This document shows positions 36,424-45,188 of a stretch of DNA of 64,000 bases, piece after piece. Under the pieces are notes generated by a model that was given only the letters and a program-made list of their open reading frames with translations, searched no databases and was not told where the DNA came from. Source of the DNA: Ancylomarina subtilis (GTDB taxonomy: Bacteria > Bacteroidota > Bacteroidia > Bacteroidales > Marinifilaceae); assembly GCF_004217115.1 (NCBI RefSeq), contig NZ_SHKN01000001.1, forward strand, positions 2,483,781-2,547,780. The letters are read 5' to 3'. Each line of letters opens with the position of its first letter. Position 1 is the first letter of the stretch. Made by a program: the position numbers and the translations under genes.

Positions 36424-36536
36424 TGATATAAAACTTATATATTAATTATTATCAACTCACAATGTTGGTTTTCTTTTGTTGATCAATCGATTTATTTCTA
36501 ACTTCATGTTTGCTTTAATCTAAACACAAAAGCAAT

Positions 36537-37220
36537 ATGGTAACGACTCATATTCCCTTAGAGTTTGAATCCTATTATCATGTATATAATAGAGGTATCA
36601 ACCGATGTGATTTATTTCAAGAGTCAAAGGACTACAAGCATTTCTTAAGGTTGTACGAGAAGTATATTGAGCCTATTGCAGATACTTTTGCTTGGGTCTT
36701 GATGCCTAATCATTTTCATTTGTTGATTAGAATAAAGTCTGAGAAGGAAATTGGGGTTTATAAAAATTTAAACTCTGAAGGGGCTAAAGACTCCGTCAGG
36801 TTTCAAACCGAACCAGATGGAAACCTATCAGAGTCCGAAGGACCTGATAGAGTTGGTATTAAAAAGCCAAATCCTACCAAACACTTTTCACACCTTTTCA
36901 ATGCTTACGCAAAATATATTAACAAAAAATATCAGCGAACAGGCTCTCTATTTGAACATCCTTTCAGAAGAAAACAGATAGATGATGAAACTTATCTTAT
37001 GACATTAGTGCTATACATCCACAACAACCCCATTCATCATGGTTTTACTGATATGGCACTAGACTATCCATGGAGTAGCTATCTGAGCTGTTTATCAGAC
37101 AAACCAACAAGGCTATTAAAGAACGAAGTTGTTGGTTGGTTCGACGAAATAACGAATTTTAAGTTCATGCATCAGCAGCATATCGACTTTATGAAACTGG
37201 AAGAATGGTTAGAGATCTAA
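36537..37220 (+). CDS. RAYT (REP-associated tyrosine transposase)
   Basis: The 227-residue Y1/HUH transposase has the metal-binding MPNHFHLLI (HFH at 59-61) and the catalytic tyrosine in LYIHNNP (Tyr 160), with the C-terminal WSSY element typical of RAYTs. It cuts and joins single-stranded DNA at short palindromes. Residues of about 79-108 (NSEGAKDSVRFQTEPDGNLS onward) interrupt the usual core and are encoded by a copy of the same repeat that lies downstream at 37238, inserted in frame. The repeats around it (AAACCTGACA/TGTCAGGTTT) are presumably its cognate sites. It is the first gene after a 113-bp gap; the frame is intact. Confidence 0.92.
   Translation: MVTTHIPLEFESYYHVYNRGINRCDLFQESKDYKHFLRLYEKYIEPIADTFAWVLMPNHFHLLIRIKSEKEIGVYKNLNSEGAKDSVRFQTEPDGNLSESEGPDRVGIKKPNPTKHFSHLFNAYAKYINKKYQRTGSLFEHPFRRKQIDDETYLMTLVLYIHNNPIHHGFTDMALDYPWSSYLSCLSDKPTRLLKNEVVGWFDEITNFKFMHQQHIDFMKLEEWLEI
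36771..36808 (+). repeat. REP copy inside the RAYT coding sequence
   Basis: This 38-bp segment (AACTCTGAAGGGGCTAAAGA onward, ending TTTCAAAC) matches 37238-37275 at 36 of 38 positions without gaps. It begins exactly at codon 79 of the RAYT gene and keeps the frame open. Confidence 0.9.
36825..36850 (+). repeat. Hairpin within the RAYT coding sequence
   Basis: CTATCAG-a-GTCC, loop gaa, GGAC-CTGATAG forms an 11-bp stem with one bulge. It follows the in-frame REP copy and is probably part of the same inserted repeat unit. Confidence 0.7.
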
Positions 37221-37237
37221 TCTTATATCATTTTTAA

Positions 37238-37275
37238 AACTCTGACGGGTCTAAAGACTCCGTCAGGTTTCAAAC
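37238..37275 (+). repeat. REP copy downstream of RAYT
   Basis: This is the second copy of the 38-bp sequence at 36771-36808 (two mismatches). It starts 17 bp after the RAYT stop and is followed by an inverted repeat. Confidence 0.9.
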
Positions 37276-37287
37276 TAAACCAAACAA

Positions 37288-37335
37288 AAACCTGACAAGT
37301 TTTATCTACATCTCGTAAATAAACCTGTCAGGTTT
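37288..37335. repeat. REP inverted repeat downstream of RAYT
   Basis: AAACCTGACA (37288-37297) and TGTCAGGTTT (37326-37335) are perfect 10-bp complements. CGTCAGGTTT at 37261-37270 is a third copy with one difference. The hairpin lies between RAYT and the convergent etfA and could also act as its terminator. Confidence 0.85.
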
Positions 37336-37357
37336 CTATATCTAATAAACGATAAGA

Positions 37358-38350
37358 TTACTTCTTCAATCTCTCGTTTAGTTTTTTGATGATTTGCTTA
37401 GCATCTCCAACAATACCCAAGTCAGCTACCTGAAAAATGGGTGCGTGCTTGTCTTTGTTTACTGCGATAATCAAATCGGAATCTTCCATACCTGCAACGT
37501 GCTGAATGGCTCCTGAGATACCGAATGCAAAATAAAGGTCCGGACGTACCGTTTTACCCGTCTGTCCTACCTGACGTTCGTGTCCGATATAACCCGCATC
37601 AACCATAGCACGAGAAGCTGAAACTTCAGCATCAAGTGTTTTAGCCAACGAATCCATGGCTTCGAAACCTTCCTGGTTACCAATACCACGACCTCCTGAA
37701 ACCAGAATACGTGCTTCAGTAATATCAATTAGATCGGTTTCTTCCTTAACGGTTTTAACCAATTTCACCTTAATCTTAGAGGCATCGAAATTCACCTTAT
37801 AGTCAGTAATAACACCTTCGCGAGCAGCGTCAGCATCCATTGCAAACAATACACCCGGACGAACGGTTCCCATTTGTGGACGGTGATTTTTACAAACGAT
37901 AGTTGCCATTAAATTACCACCAAAAGCCGGACGTGTCATCAACAACTCACGGTTCGCTCCCACTTCAATCTTAGTACAGTCAGCTGTTAAACCCGTTTTA
38001 ACACGAGCCGAAACACGAGGTCCCAGGTCACGACCAATAGTCGTAGCTCCGATCAATACTGAATCTGGTTTTCTATCATTAATGATTTGGCAAATAGCCT
38101 GAGCATAAGGTTCAGTGGTATAATCTGCCAATTCCGGCGCATCAACAACCAAAACCTCGTCAGCACCAGCAGCAATCAATCCTTGTGCTTTATCGGCAAT
38201 ATTATGCCCTAAAAGCATCGCATAAACCTTATCGTTTAATTCATCTGCCAATCGTCGTGCTTGTCCCAAAAGTTCCAATGCCACATTCTGAACAAGGCCT
38301 TCGCGCTGCTCAATAAAAACATATATGCCTTTGTAATCTTCTAAATTCAT
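37358..38350 (-). CDS. etfA: Electron transfer flavoprotein alpha subunit
   Basis: The 330-residue subunit binds FAD through its C-terminal domain: GRGIGNQEGFEAMDSLAKTL, AVSASRAMVDAGYIGHERQVGQTGKTVRPD (segments of it) and GISGAIQHVAGMEDSDLIIAVNKD. Its N-terminal half has the AMLLGHN and IGATTIGRDLGPRVSARVKTGL features. With EtfB it carries electrons from or to acyl-CoA dehydrogenase, here crotonyl-CoA reduction in lysine fermentation. It lies 12 bp after etfB, last in bcd-etfB-etfA, and is convergent with the RAYT. Confidence 0.97.
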   Translation of the reverse strand: MNLEDYKGIYVFIEQREGLVQNVALELLGQARRLADELNDKVYAMLLGHNIADKAQGLIAAGADEVLVVDAPELADYTTEPYAQAICQIINDRKPDSVLIGATTIGRDLGPRVSARVKTGLTADCTKIEVGANRELLMTRPAFGGNLMATIVCKNHRPQMGTVRPGVLFAMDADAAREGVITDYKVNFDASKIKVKLVKTVKEETDLIDITEARILVSGGRGIGNQEGFEAMDSLAKTLDAEVSASRAMVDAGYIGHERQVGQTGKTVRPDLYFAFGISGAIQHVAGMEDSDLIIAVNKDKHAPIFQVADLGIVGDAKQIIKKLNERLKK

Positions 38351-38362
38351 AGTCTCAACGAT

Positions 38363-39145
38363 TTATAGAATGAATTTTTCTTTCATCTTGTTAATAATGA
38401 TTCCTACTGCCTCATCGGTTTCCACCTCGTAAAGTTCACCAGCTGGCTTCAAGCCACGAGCAAATGCTTTATGCACACTTGTTGGTGATCCTTTAAGACC
38501 CAATAGTGTTTCATCCACTTCAATTTGGTCTTTACCCCAAACTTCAACTTCTTTCTGGTAAGCATCTACAATACCGCCTACACTCATATAACGAGGCGAA
38601 TTAGCTGAAGCAAGAACAGTTACCACACAAGGTGCTTCCACCTCAAGAATTTGATATCCCTCTTCGATATGACGTTTCATCGTGAACGTTTTGTCACCGT
38701 CAAATTTCAGATCTTCAAGGTAAGATACCTGAGGTAAATCAAGGTGCTCAGCAATTTGAGGTCCCACCTGAGCAGTATCCCCATCAATCGCCTGACGACC
38801 TGTAATCAAAAGGTCGAAATCAAGCTTTTTAAGCGCTCCTGCAAGCGCATATGATGTTGCAAGAGTATCAGCTCCCGCAAATTTTCTATCGGTCAAATGG
38901 ATGGCTCTATCGGCTCCCATTGCGAATGCTTCACGAAGAATTAAATCCGCTTGAGGAGGCCCCATAGTAATCACGGTTACGTGAGCACCCTTTTCTTCTT
39001 TTAACTGTAGCGCCATTTCCAAACCACCCTTATCATCCGGGTTGATAATACTTGGTACGCCTTCTCTGATTAGAGTTCCTGTTTTTGGATCGATTTTAAT
39101 CTCAGTCGTATCAGGAACCTGCTTTATACAGACAACTATTTTCAT
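38363..39145 (-). CDS. etfB: Electron transfer flavoprotein beta subunit, bifurcating type
   Basis: The 260-residue subunit begins MKIVVCIKQVPDTTEIKIDP and has TGTLIREGVPSIINPDDKGG, VITMGPPQADLILREAFAMG, DRKFAGADTLATSYAL and ITGRQAIDGDTAQVGPQIAE. This pattern matches the EtfB of anaerobes that couple NADH to both crotonyl-CoA and ferredoxin reduction, rather than the respiratory EtfB. That is inferred from memory of the family signatures, not from an alignment. It lies between bcd and etfA and should provide low-potential ferredoxin during lysine fermentation. Confidence 0.96.
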   Translation of the reverse strand: MKIVVCIKQVPDTTEIKIDPKTGTLIREGVPSIINPDDKGGLEMALQLKEEKGAHVTVITMGPPQADLILREAFAMGADRAIHLTDRKFAGADTLATSYALAGALKKLDFDLLITGRQAIDGDTAQVGPQIAEHLDLPQVSYLEDLKFDGDKTFTMKRHIEEGYQILEVEAPCVVTVLASANSPRYMSVGGIVDAYQKEVEVWGKDQIEVDETLLGLKGSPTSVHKAFARGLKPAGELYEVETDEAVGIIINKMKEKFIL

Positions 39146-39194
39146 TTTCTTATTCTTTTAGATTCTCGTAACTAATCGCTTTTACCCCCTATGC

Positions 39195-40334
39195 TTATTT
39201 AAGCATGTTAGCTGAAATAACCATTCTCTGAACTTCAGAAGTTCCTTCGTAGATTTCAGTAATCTTAGCATCACGCATCATACGCTCAACCGGATATTCA
39301 CGAGTGTAACCATAACCACCGTGCAGTTGAACGGCTTTGTTTGTTACCTCCATAGCTGTTTCGGCTGCATAAAGCTTAGCCATAGCTGCATCAACAGAAT
39401 AAGCTATTTTATTATCTTTTTTATAAGCCGCTTTACGAACCAACATACGAGAAGCCTCAGTCTTAGTATTCATATCAGCCAACTGGAACTGTGTGTTCTG
39501 GAAAGCAGAAATGGCACGACCAAACTGTTTTCTTTCTTTCACATATTTCACGGTTTCATTAATAGCACCTTGAGCTAATCCAAGAGCCTGAGCAGCGATA
39601 CCAATACGACCACCATCAAGGGTTTTCATCGCAATACCAAAACCTTTACTCAATTTACCCAGCATGTTTGCTTTAGGCAATACGCAGTTTTCGAAGATGA
39701 GTTCACAAGTTGCAGAACCTTTAATCCCCATTTTCTTCTCTTTCTTACCGATAGAGAAACCAGGTGTTCCTTTTTCAATGATGAATGCTGTAATTCCACG
39801 GGTTCCCTGCGACTTATCAGTCATCGCAAAAATCACATAAACATGTGCATATTCTGCATTGGTAATGAAAATCTTAGATCCATTAATGATATAGTTATCA
39901 CCATCTTCAACCGCAGTTGTTTGCTGACCAGCTGCATCAGTACCCGCATTGGGTTCTGTTAAACCAAAAGCACCAATCCACTCACCCGAAGCAAGCTTTG
40001 GTAAATATTTTTGCTTTTGCTCTTCAGTACCGTGCTCTAAAATAGGTGCTGCACACAAAGACGTGTGAGCCGAAACAATAACACCAGTTGTACCACATAC
40101 TGCTGAAAGTTCTTCAACAGCCATAGAATACATCAGGTTATTTCCACCTGCTCCACCATATTGCTTTGGAATTGGAATTCCCATAATTCCAATCTTCGCC
40201 ATTTTCTCAACCGTTTCGATTGGGAAACGCTCCTGCTCATCAACTTCTGCAGCAAGTGGCTTCACTTCGTTTTCAGCAAAATCCCTAATCATTTGCTGGA
40301 ACAACTCCTGTTCTTTTGTAAGGCTAAAGTTCAT
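39195..40334 (-). CDS. bcd: Short-chain acyl-CoA dehydrogenase (butyryl-CoA dehydrogenase)
   Basis: The 379-residue FAD enzyme has the family length and motifs: FGLTEPNAGTDAAGQQTTA, GSKIFITNAEYAHVYVIFAM, ERKQFGRAISAFQNTQFQLA, LHGGYGYTREYPVERMMRDA and IYEGTSEVQRMVI, where the Glu of YEGT is the likely catalytic base of short-chain members. Next to etfBA and the kam operon it most likely reduces crotonyl-CoA to butyryl-CoA. It is the first gene of bcd-etfB-etfA, separated from thl by a terminator, so it is a unit of its own. Confidence 0.94.
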   Translation of the reverse strand: MNFSLTKEQELFQQMIRDFAENEVKPLAAEVDEQERFPIETVEKMAKIGIMGIPIPKQYGGAGGNNLMYSMAVEELSAVCGTTGVIVSAHTSLCAAPILEHGTEEQKQKYLPKLASGEWIGAFGLTEPNAGTDAAGQQTTAVEDGDNYIINGSKIFITNAEYAHVYVIFAMTDKSQGTRGITAFIIEKGTPGFSIGKKEKKMGIKGSATCELIFENCVLPKANMLGKLSKGFGIAMKTLDGGRIGIAAQALGLAQGAINETVKYVKERKQFGRAISAFQNTQFQLADMNTKTEASRMLVRKAAYKKDNKIAYSVDAAMAKLYAAETAMEVTNKAVQLHGGYGYTREYPVERMMRDAKITEIYEGTSEVQRMVISANMLK

Positions 40335-40700
40335 TAATGTATTATTTCAAAATTAAGTTTCAGATCAAGTTTGGGCTTAATCCGGAAAAATTTCTTTAAT
40401 TGCTAATTTTCACTACAAAGAAAGCTTAGTAAAAACGAATTTCGATACAACATGATATGTTATATATCAGAAAATTAGAATTTTTCAACACAAACATTAC
40501 AAGTTGTTAAATATTTAACAATACTTCACACAAATAACTCATTCATCCAAAATATAAAGATCTCCTCTCATTTAATCTTCAAGCGGCCAATTTTCGCAAT
40601 TCCAAAAAAAATCGGTTGCTGATTTTTTTACAAACCAACAACCGATTATATATAATGCAGTTAAGACTTAAATTATCAGAGATTTAGTCTCAACAATTTA
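40335..40700. other. Gap between bcd and thl
   Basis: This 366-bp stretch contains the thl terminator (40604-40646) and should hold the bcd promoter. A weak -7-like TTTCTTTG is seen on the minus strand at 40416-40423. No ORF was found. Confidence 0.5.
40604..40646 (-). terminator. Terminator of the kam operon
   Basis: ATCGGTTG (40611-40618) pairs with CAACCGAT (40639-40646). The minus-strand transcript then ends in eight T residues. It lies 55 bp beyond the thl stop. Confidence 0.85.
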
Positions 40701-41906
40701 TTAAACGTTTTTAAGGATCAAAGCTGTTCCCATACCACCACCAATACAAAGTGATGCCAATCCGAATTGCTTATTGGTACGTTTCATTTCGTGAATCAAA
40801 CTCACTGTGATACGTGTTCCGGATGCACCAATTGGGTGACCTAAAGCAATCGCTCCACCATTAACATTACATCTTTCTAAGAAGAACTCAGGAGCAACAC
40901 CATGATCTTCGCACAATTGCTTAACCACACCCAATGATTGAGCCGCAAAAGCTTCATTTAATTCCAACACGTCCATGTCAGTTAATTTCATGTCTGCCTT
41001 TTTCAATGCGCTAGCAATAGCTGGAACGGGTCCCATACCCATGATAGCTGGATCAACACCACCCTGACCAGTTGCTACAATTTCAGCAAGAGGTGTTAGG
41101 TTATGCTCTTTTACAGCCTCCTCAGAAGCAACCAATACGAAAGCTGCACCATCGTTAATACCAGAAGCATTACCAGCCGTTACCGTACCATCCTTTTTGA
41201 AAGCCGGACGTAAACCACCTAATTTTTCTTCGCTGGTGCGACGATTGATAAACTCATCCGCATCGAAAGTAATGGTCTCCTTACGTGATTTGATCTCAAC
41301 TGGAACAATCTCATTCTTGAAATGACCAGCATCTTGTGCTGCCATAGCTTTTTGCTGAGACGCAAATGCGAAAGCATCCTGCTCTTCACGTGTCAAGTTG
41401 TATTTGGCAGCAATATTTTCTGCAGTGATTCCCATGTGGTAACCTTCGAAAGCATCGGTTAAACCGTCGAATACCATGTGGTCAACAGCTTTAAGATCCA
41501 TCATTTTGTGTCCGCCACGAACTGAACCTGGCATAACAAAACCAGCAGCTGACATATTCTCAGTACCACCGGCAATAATCATATTCGCTTCACCTGATTT
41601 GATGTTTGAGTATGCTAAATTGATGGTTTTCATACCTGAACCACAAATCATGTTGATTCCGTAAGCTGGTACTTCTTGAGGCACACCTGCTTTAATTGAA
41701 GCCTGACGAGCAACACCCTGTCCTTGACCTGCCATAAGGATATTCCCTACAACAACTTCATCAAGTTTTGAAGCATCAATCTTTGTTTCTTCAATAATAT
41801 TTTTGATAACACCTGCAGCTAAATCAGCAGCAGTAACCGGAGTTAAACTTCCTAAAAATTTTCCTAGAGCCGTTCTTTTGGCTGCAACGATATATACTTT
41901 ACTCAT
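40701..41906 (-). CDS. thl: Acetyl-CoA acetyltransferase (thiolase)
   Basis: The 401-residue thiolase shows MICGSGMKTINLAYSNI (nucleophilic Cys), GGTENMSAAGFVMPG, NASGINDGAAFVL, NVNGGAIALGHPIGASGTR (catalytic His) and LCIGGGMGTALIL (second Cys). In this operon it splits the acetoacetyl-CoA made by the CoA-transferase into two acetyl-CoA, the last step of lysine fermentation; one acetyl-CoA primes the Kce reaction. It is the last gene of the operon, after ctfB. Confidence 0.96.
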   Translation of the reverse strand: MSKVYIVAAKRTALGKFLGSLTPVTAADLAAGVIKNIIEETKIDASKLDEVVVGNILMAGQGQGVARQASIKAGVPQEVPAYGINMICGSGMKTINLAYSNIKSGEANMIIAGGTENMSAAGFVMPGSVRGGHKMMDLKAVDHMVFDGLTDAFEGYHMGITAENIAAKYNLTREEQDAFAFASQQKAMAAQDAGHFKNEIVPVEIKSRKETITFDADEFINRRTSEEKLGGLRPAFKKDGTVTAGNASGINDGAAFVLVASEEAVKEHNLTPLAEIVATGQGGVDPAIMGMGPVPAIASALKKADMKLTDMDVLELNEAFAAQSLGVVKQLCEDHGVAPEFFLERCNVNGGAIALGHPIGASGTRITVSLIHEMKRTNKQFGLASLCIGGGMGTALILKNV

Positions 41907-41945
41907 GGTGATAACTATTATTTTGTGAGTTTTCAGTTATCAGCT

Positions 41946-41991
41946 GTCGGTTATCAGTTGATCAAAAACCGATAACAGAAAACCGATAACC
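41946..41991 (-). other. Intercistronic repeat and stem-loop between ctfB and thl
   Basis: CGGTTATC (41948-41955) faces two copies of CCGATAAC (41969-41976 and 41983-41990). GGTTATC pairs with GATAACC at 41985-41991. There is no T-run, so this is an internal processing or stabilising structure. Confidence 0.55.
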
Positions 41992-42002
41992 TGTTCTTTA
42001 AA

Positions 42003-42665
42003 TTAGGCTTGTTTCATTTCAGCTAAATCCTCTGCAATAATCAATTTTGCATCGGTTGCTTCCTGTACCTGCTCAACAGTAAACATTGGATTAATCTCTG
42101 TTAAAAGTATTCCTTTTGGAGTAATTTTCATCACGCCCATTTCAGTGATAATCATCTCAACTTGTCCTGCAGCAGTTAATGGTAAATTACACTCAGTCAT
42201 AATTTTATGATTCCCTCTTGCCGTATGCTCCATCGATAGAATAACACGTTTAGCACCTACAATAAGGTCCATGGCACCACCCATTCCCGGCGTTTTCTTA
42301 CCTGGAATCATCCAGTTAGCAAGATTCCCTTTTTCATCAACCTGAAGAGCTCCCAAAAAAGTTACATCAACATGTCCGCCTCGGATAATAGCAAAAGAAG
42401 CTGCTGAGTCAAAACTACTTGCACCTTGCTTATACGTAATGTGCCCGCCACCAGCGTTTACAAAATCCTTATCTTCTTCCCCTTCGGCAGGAACTGCTCC
42501 CATGCCAAGCAAACCATTCTCCGATTGAAGAATCACGTTAACATTTTCAGGTACATAATTAGGGATAAATGTAGGCAAACCAATTCCTAAGTTTACTACA
42601 TCACCATCTTGTAATTCAAGAGCTGAACGCTTTGCGATAATCTCTCTGATTTCTTTTTTATCCAT
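42003..42665 (-). CDS. ctfB: Butyryl-CoA/acetoacetate CoA-transferase, beta subunit
   Basis: The 220-residue subunit belongs to the class I 3-oxoacid CoA-transferases. It has VNLGIGLPTFIPNYVPENVNV as the phosphate-binding start, the catalytic Glu in LQSENGLLGMG, GGHVDVTFLGALQVDEKGN and MGGAMDLIVGAKRVI. With the alpha subunit encoded at the start of the operon it transfers CoA from butyryl-CoA to acetoacetate, releasing butyrate. The split of the two subunit genes to opposite ends of the operon (9 kb apart) is unusual. It could be named atoA in other annotation. Confidence 0.94.
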   Translation of the reverse strand: MDKKEIREIIAKRSALELQDGDVVNLGIGLPTFIPNYVPENVNVILQSENGLLGMGAVPAEGEEDKDFVNAGGGHITYKQGASSFDSAASFAIIRGGHVDVTFLGALQVDEKGNLANWMIPGKKTPGMGGAMDLIVGAKRVILSMEHTARGNHKIMTECNLPLTAAGQVEMIITEMGVMKITPKGILLTEINPMFTVEQVQEATDAKLIIAEDLAEMKQA

Positions 42666-42687
42666 TGTGGTATGTTGTTTTGTTTAT

Positions 42688-42725
42688 ATTCTGTAGAGAC
42701 GTCATGTATGACGTCTTTACAGAAT
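42688..42725 (-). repeat. Near-perfect 18-bp palindrome between kamE and ctfB
   Basis: ATTCTGTAGAGACGTCAT and ATGACGTCTTTACAGAAT are 18-bp arms with one G/T mismatch and a two-base centre. The core TGTAGAGACG resembles a palindromic repeat that is widespread in Bacteroidota genomes, so it may be a dispersed element that also folds in the mRNA. Confidence 0.8.
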
Positions 42726-42732
42726 TATAAGT

Positions 42733-43521
42733 CTATTGGTTGATTCTTCTATCAAGTTCTTGAGCCAAATACGAAGCCACGTCATCAGCATATTTATTCA
42801 TACCGAAACCTGCATCATAACCAAGCTCTTTTGCTAATTCGTGAGAAATACGAGGACCTCCACAAATTAAAATTACCTTATCACGTAAACCTTCTGCTTC
42901 AAGCATCTCAACGAGTTCAACAAGGTTTTGAATGTGAACATCTTTTTGAGTAACTGTTTGCGAAACCAAAAGCACATCAGCTTTCATTTCGATAGCTTTA
43001 GCAATGAACTCCTCGTTTGGTACCTGAGATCCCATATTTAGAGCCTCAATCATTTCGTAACGCTCCAAACCGTAGTGACCTGCAAAACCCTTCATGTTCA
43101 TAATCGCATCGATACCCACGGTGTGCGCATCAGTACCTGTACTGGCACCAACGACCACAACCTCACGTCCGATATGCTCTTTAATGAAATCATCAGTCTC
43201 GTGCATATCCATAGTAGTCGATTCTACCTTTGGTACAACAATACTGGTAAAATCAACAGTGTGAATTGAACTACCATAGCAGTTGAAAAAGGTAAACCCT
43301 TCCATTAGCTCCTGAACGAACACCACCTGAACGTCTTCGAAACCCATTTTTCTCATCATCTGCTTAGCAGCCTCAACAGCTTCCTCGCCTTTAGCTACAG
43401 GAAGTGTGAAACTCACCTGCGTCTTACCATCGTTCATGGTATCGCCGTAAGGCTTAATTTTAGTTAGATCTAAGGTCTTATCGAAATCATTCGAACTGGT
43501 AGAATAAAGTCCTCCACTCAT
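42733..43521 (-). CDS. kamE: Lysine 5,6-aminomutase beta subunit
   Basis: The 262-residue subunit has the cobalamin-binding motif GTDAHTVGIDA with His 133, and Lys 144 in IMNMKG, exactly the positions known for the cobalt ligand and the PLP-binding lysine of the clostridial enzyme. An N-terminal dimerisation part precedes the Rossmann-like B12 domain, and GGPRISHELAKELGYDAGFG closes it. With KamD it moves the terminal amino group of beta-lysine to C5 using adenosylcobalamin and PLP. It lies 71 bp downstream of kamD. Confidence 0.97.
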   Translation of the reverse strand: MSGGLYSTSSNDFDKTLDLTKIKPYGDTMNDGKTQVSFTLPVAKGEEAVEAAKQMMRKMGFEDVQVVFVQELMEGFTFFNCYGSSIHTVDFTSIVVPKVESTTMDMHETDDFIKEHIGREVVVVGASTGTDAHTVGIDAIMNMKGFAGHYGLERYEMIEALNMGSQVPNEEFIAKAIEMKADVLLVSQTVTQKDVHIQNLVELVEMLEAEGLRDKVILICGGPRISHELAKELGYDAGFGMNKYADDVASYLAQELDRRINQ

Positions 43522-43540
43522 TTTGCTTATCTCCTATATT

Positions 43541-43591
43541 TTATTTGAATCGATCCTTATTAATTATCGACTCTTTATCATTATCAAATAA
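43541..43591 (-). other. Weak stem-loop between kamD and kamE
   Basis: TTATTTGA (43541-43548) and TCAAATAA (43584-43591) are perfect 8-bp complements with a 35-nt loop, and the second arm abuts the kamD stop codon. AT-rich and weaker than the other hairpins in this operon. Confidence 0.4.
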
Positions 43592-45145
43592 CTAGTTTTT
43601 CTTCATTAAAGCCACAAAAGGATTGAAGTAGTTGCTTCCCTTTTCCACAACACCATCAAGACCTTTACCACCATTCTTTGGACGCTTGATATCAGCGAAA
43701 ATTCCTTTTTCAAGTGCGGTAAACATCCCTTCTTTTTCAATCTTCTCAAGCAATTCAATTGAATCAGCAAGAATCTTTTGAGCTCTCTTGCGAATGATAC
43801 CATCCTCTTTAAACTCAACCTCATCACCAATATTTTTCATATTGTTGAAGATGTATTTAGCATTCTCAAGAGAAAGGTAACGGTCAGACATAAAAGGTGT
43901 GTGAATCGCTTCAGTCAACATACCCAAAAGTTGGATTCCCTGTCCTGTCCAGATTGAGATTTGGTTAAACAAAGCATCCTGTACGTTTCCTTTGAAGATA
44001 TTACCTGTCATGAATTTTGTAGGAGGCATATATTTAAGAGGCGCCTTAGGGAATATCTCACGAGTCATTTGTGCTTGTGCCAATTCGTAAAGGAAACCAT
44101 TCTCTAATCCTGGTTCCATTTCGAAAGCGTGACCCAATCCCATTTGCTCTTCAGGAAGATCAGCAATAAGCGCTAATTGCTCATTGATAAAGTCAGAAGC
44201 CAATACGGTATGAGCCTCGTCGAATGCATCAGCAGTTGTTAGGTAATTATCTTCACCTGTGTTGATGATTACACCTGCGAAACCGTTCAATACTCTTGAG
44301 AAATATTGATCGACAAGTGTACGTTGCATATTGATATCACGGAAAAGAATTCCATAAAGCGCATCATTCAACATCACATCTAAACCTTCCAATGCACCCA
44401 TAGCTGCAATCTCAGGCATACATAAACCAGAACAGTAGTTACAAAGACGGATATAACGGCCTTCTTCTTCACCAATCTTATCAAGGTGAGTACGCATGAT
44501 ACGGAAGTTTTCCTGAGTCGCAACAGTACCACCGAAACCTTCAGTCGTTGCACCATAAGGCACATAGTCAAGCAATGACTGACCTGTTGTACGAATTACA
44601 GCAATAATATCAGCACCCTGACGAGCCGCAGCTTCAGCCTGAACCACATCTTCGTAGATGTTACCAGTCGCTACAATTACGTATAAGTAAGGCTTAGGAC
44701 CTTCACCAATGGTTTGGATATAGTTATCTCTTTTGGCTTTACGAGCCTTGATTTTATCAATACAATCGTTGATATATGGCTTAAGAGCTTCATGAGCCTC
44801 TTCAACTGAATGACTAGGCAATTGTGTGATATCCAATTCCCCTGCTGCAATTTTCTCTGCAGCTTGTTGTGGGTTTAATCCCGCTTCAATCACTGCATTC
44901 CCAAGAAAATACATCACCCCCTGGTTAAGAACACCTTTGTCCTTAATCTCATCAACAACAACATTAGGAAGAGGTACTTCGTTGTTATCAACACCATCAA
45001 TCCCCAAAAGACGACACAAGGTACGCTCTACAGCTACTGTTGTGTAGCCCTCAACAAACTCCTGAACGTTGTCAGCAATTTTTCTCGAAACGCCCTTTGC
45101 GTAGTTAACTTTATCAAAGTCAAGACCTAGTTTACTCCTTTGCAT
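43592..45145 (-). CDS. kamD: Lysine 5,6-aminomutase alpha subunit
   Basis: With the start at 45145 (MQRSKLGLDFDKVNYAKGVS) the product has 517 residues, right for the large subunit; the frame to 45196 only adds a basic leader. The TIM-barrel shows PYLYVIVATGNIYEDVVQAE, IAVIRTTGQSLLDYVPYG, TEGFGGTVATQENFRIM, LCNYCSGLCMPEIAAMG and ALKYMPPTKFMTG. It holds adenosylcobalamin and substrate jointly with KamE. It is preceded by kamC and followed by kamE, as in clostridial and fusobacterial clusters. Confidence 0.97.
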   Translation of the reverse strand: MQRSKLGLDFDKVNYAKGVSRKIADNVQEFVEGYTTVAVERTLCRLLGIDGVDNNEVPLPNVVVDEIKDKGVLNQGVMYFLGNAVIEAGLNPQQAAEKIAAGELDITQLPSHSVEEAHEALKPYINDCIDKIKARKAKRDNYIQTIGEGPKPYLYVIVATGNIYEDVVQAEAAARQGADIIAVIRTTGQSLLDYVPYGATTEGFGGTVATQENFRIMRTHLDKIGEEEGRYIRLCNYCSGLCMPEIAAMGALEGLDVMLNDALYGILFRDINMQRTLVDQYFSRVLNGFAGVIINTGEDNYLTTADAFDEAHTVLASDFINEQLALIADLPEEQMGLGHAFEMEPGLENGFLYELAQAQMTREIFPKAPLKYMPPTKFMTGNIFKGNVQDALFNQISIWTGQGIQLLGMLTEAIHTPFMSDRYLSLENAKYIFNNMKNIGDEVEFKEDGIIRKRAQKILADSIELLEKIEKEGMFTALEKGIFADIKRPKNGGKGLDGVVEKGSNYFNPFVALMKKN

Positions 45146-45188
45146 TTTTGTTCTATGTTTAGATATTTGATTCTGTTTTCTTTTCTTT

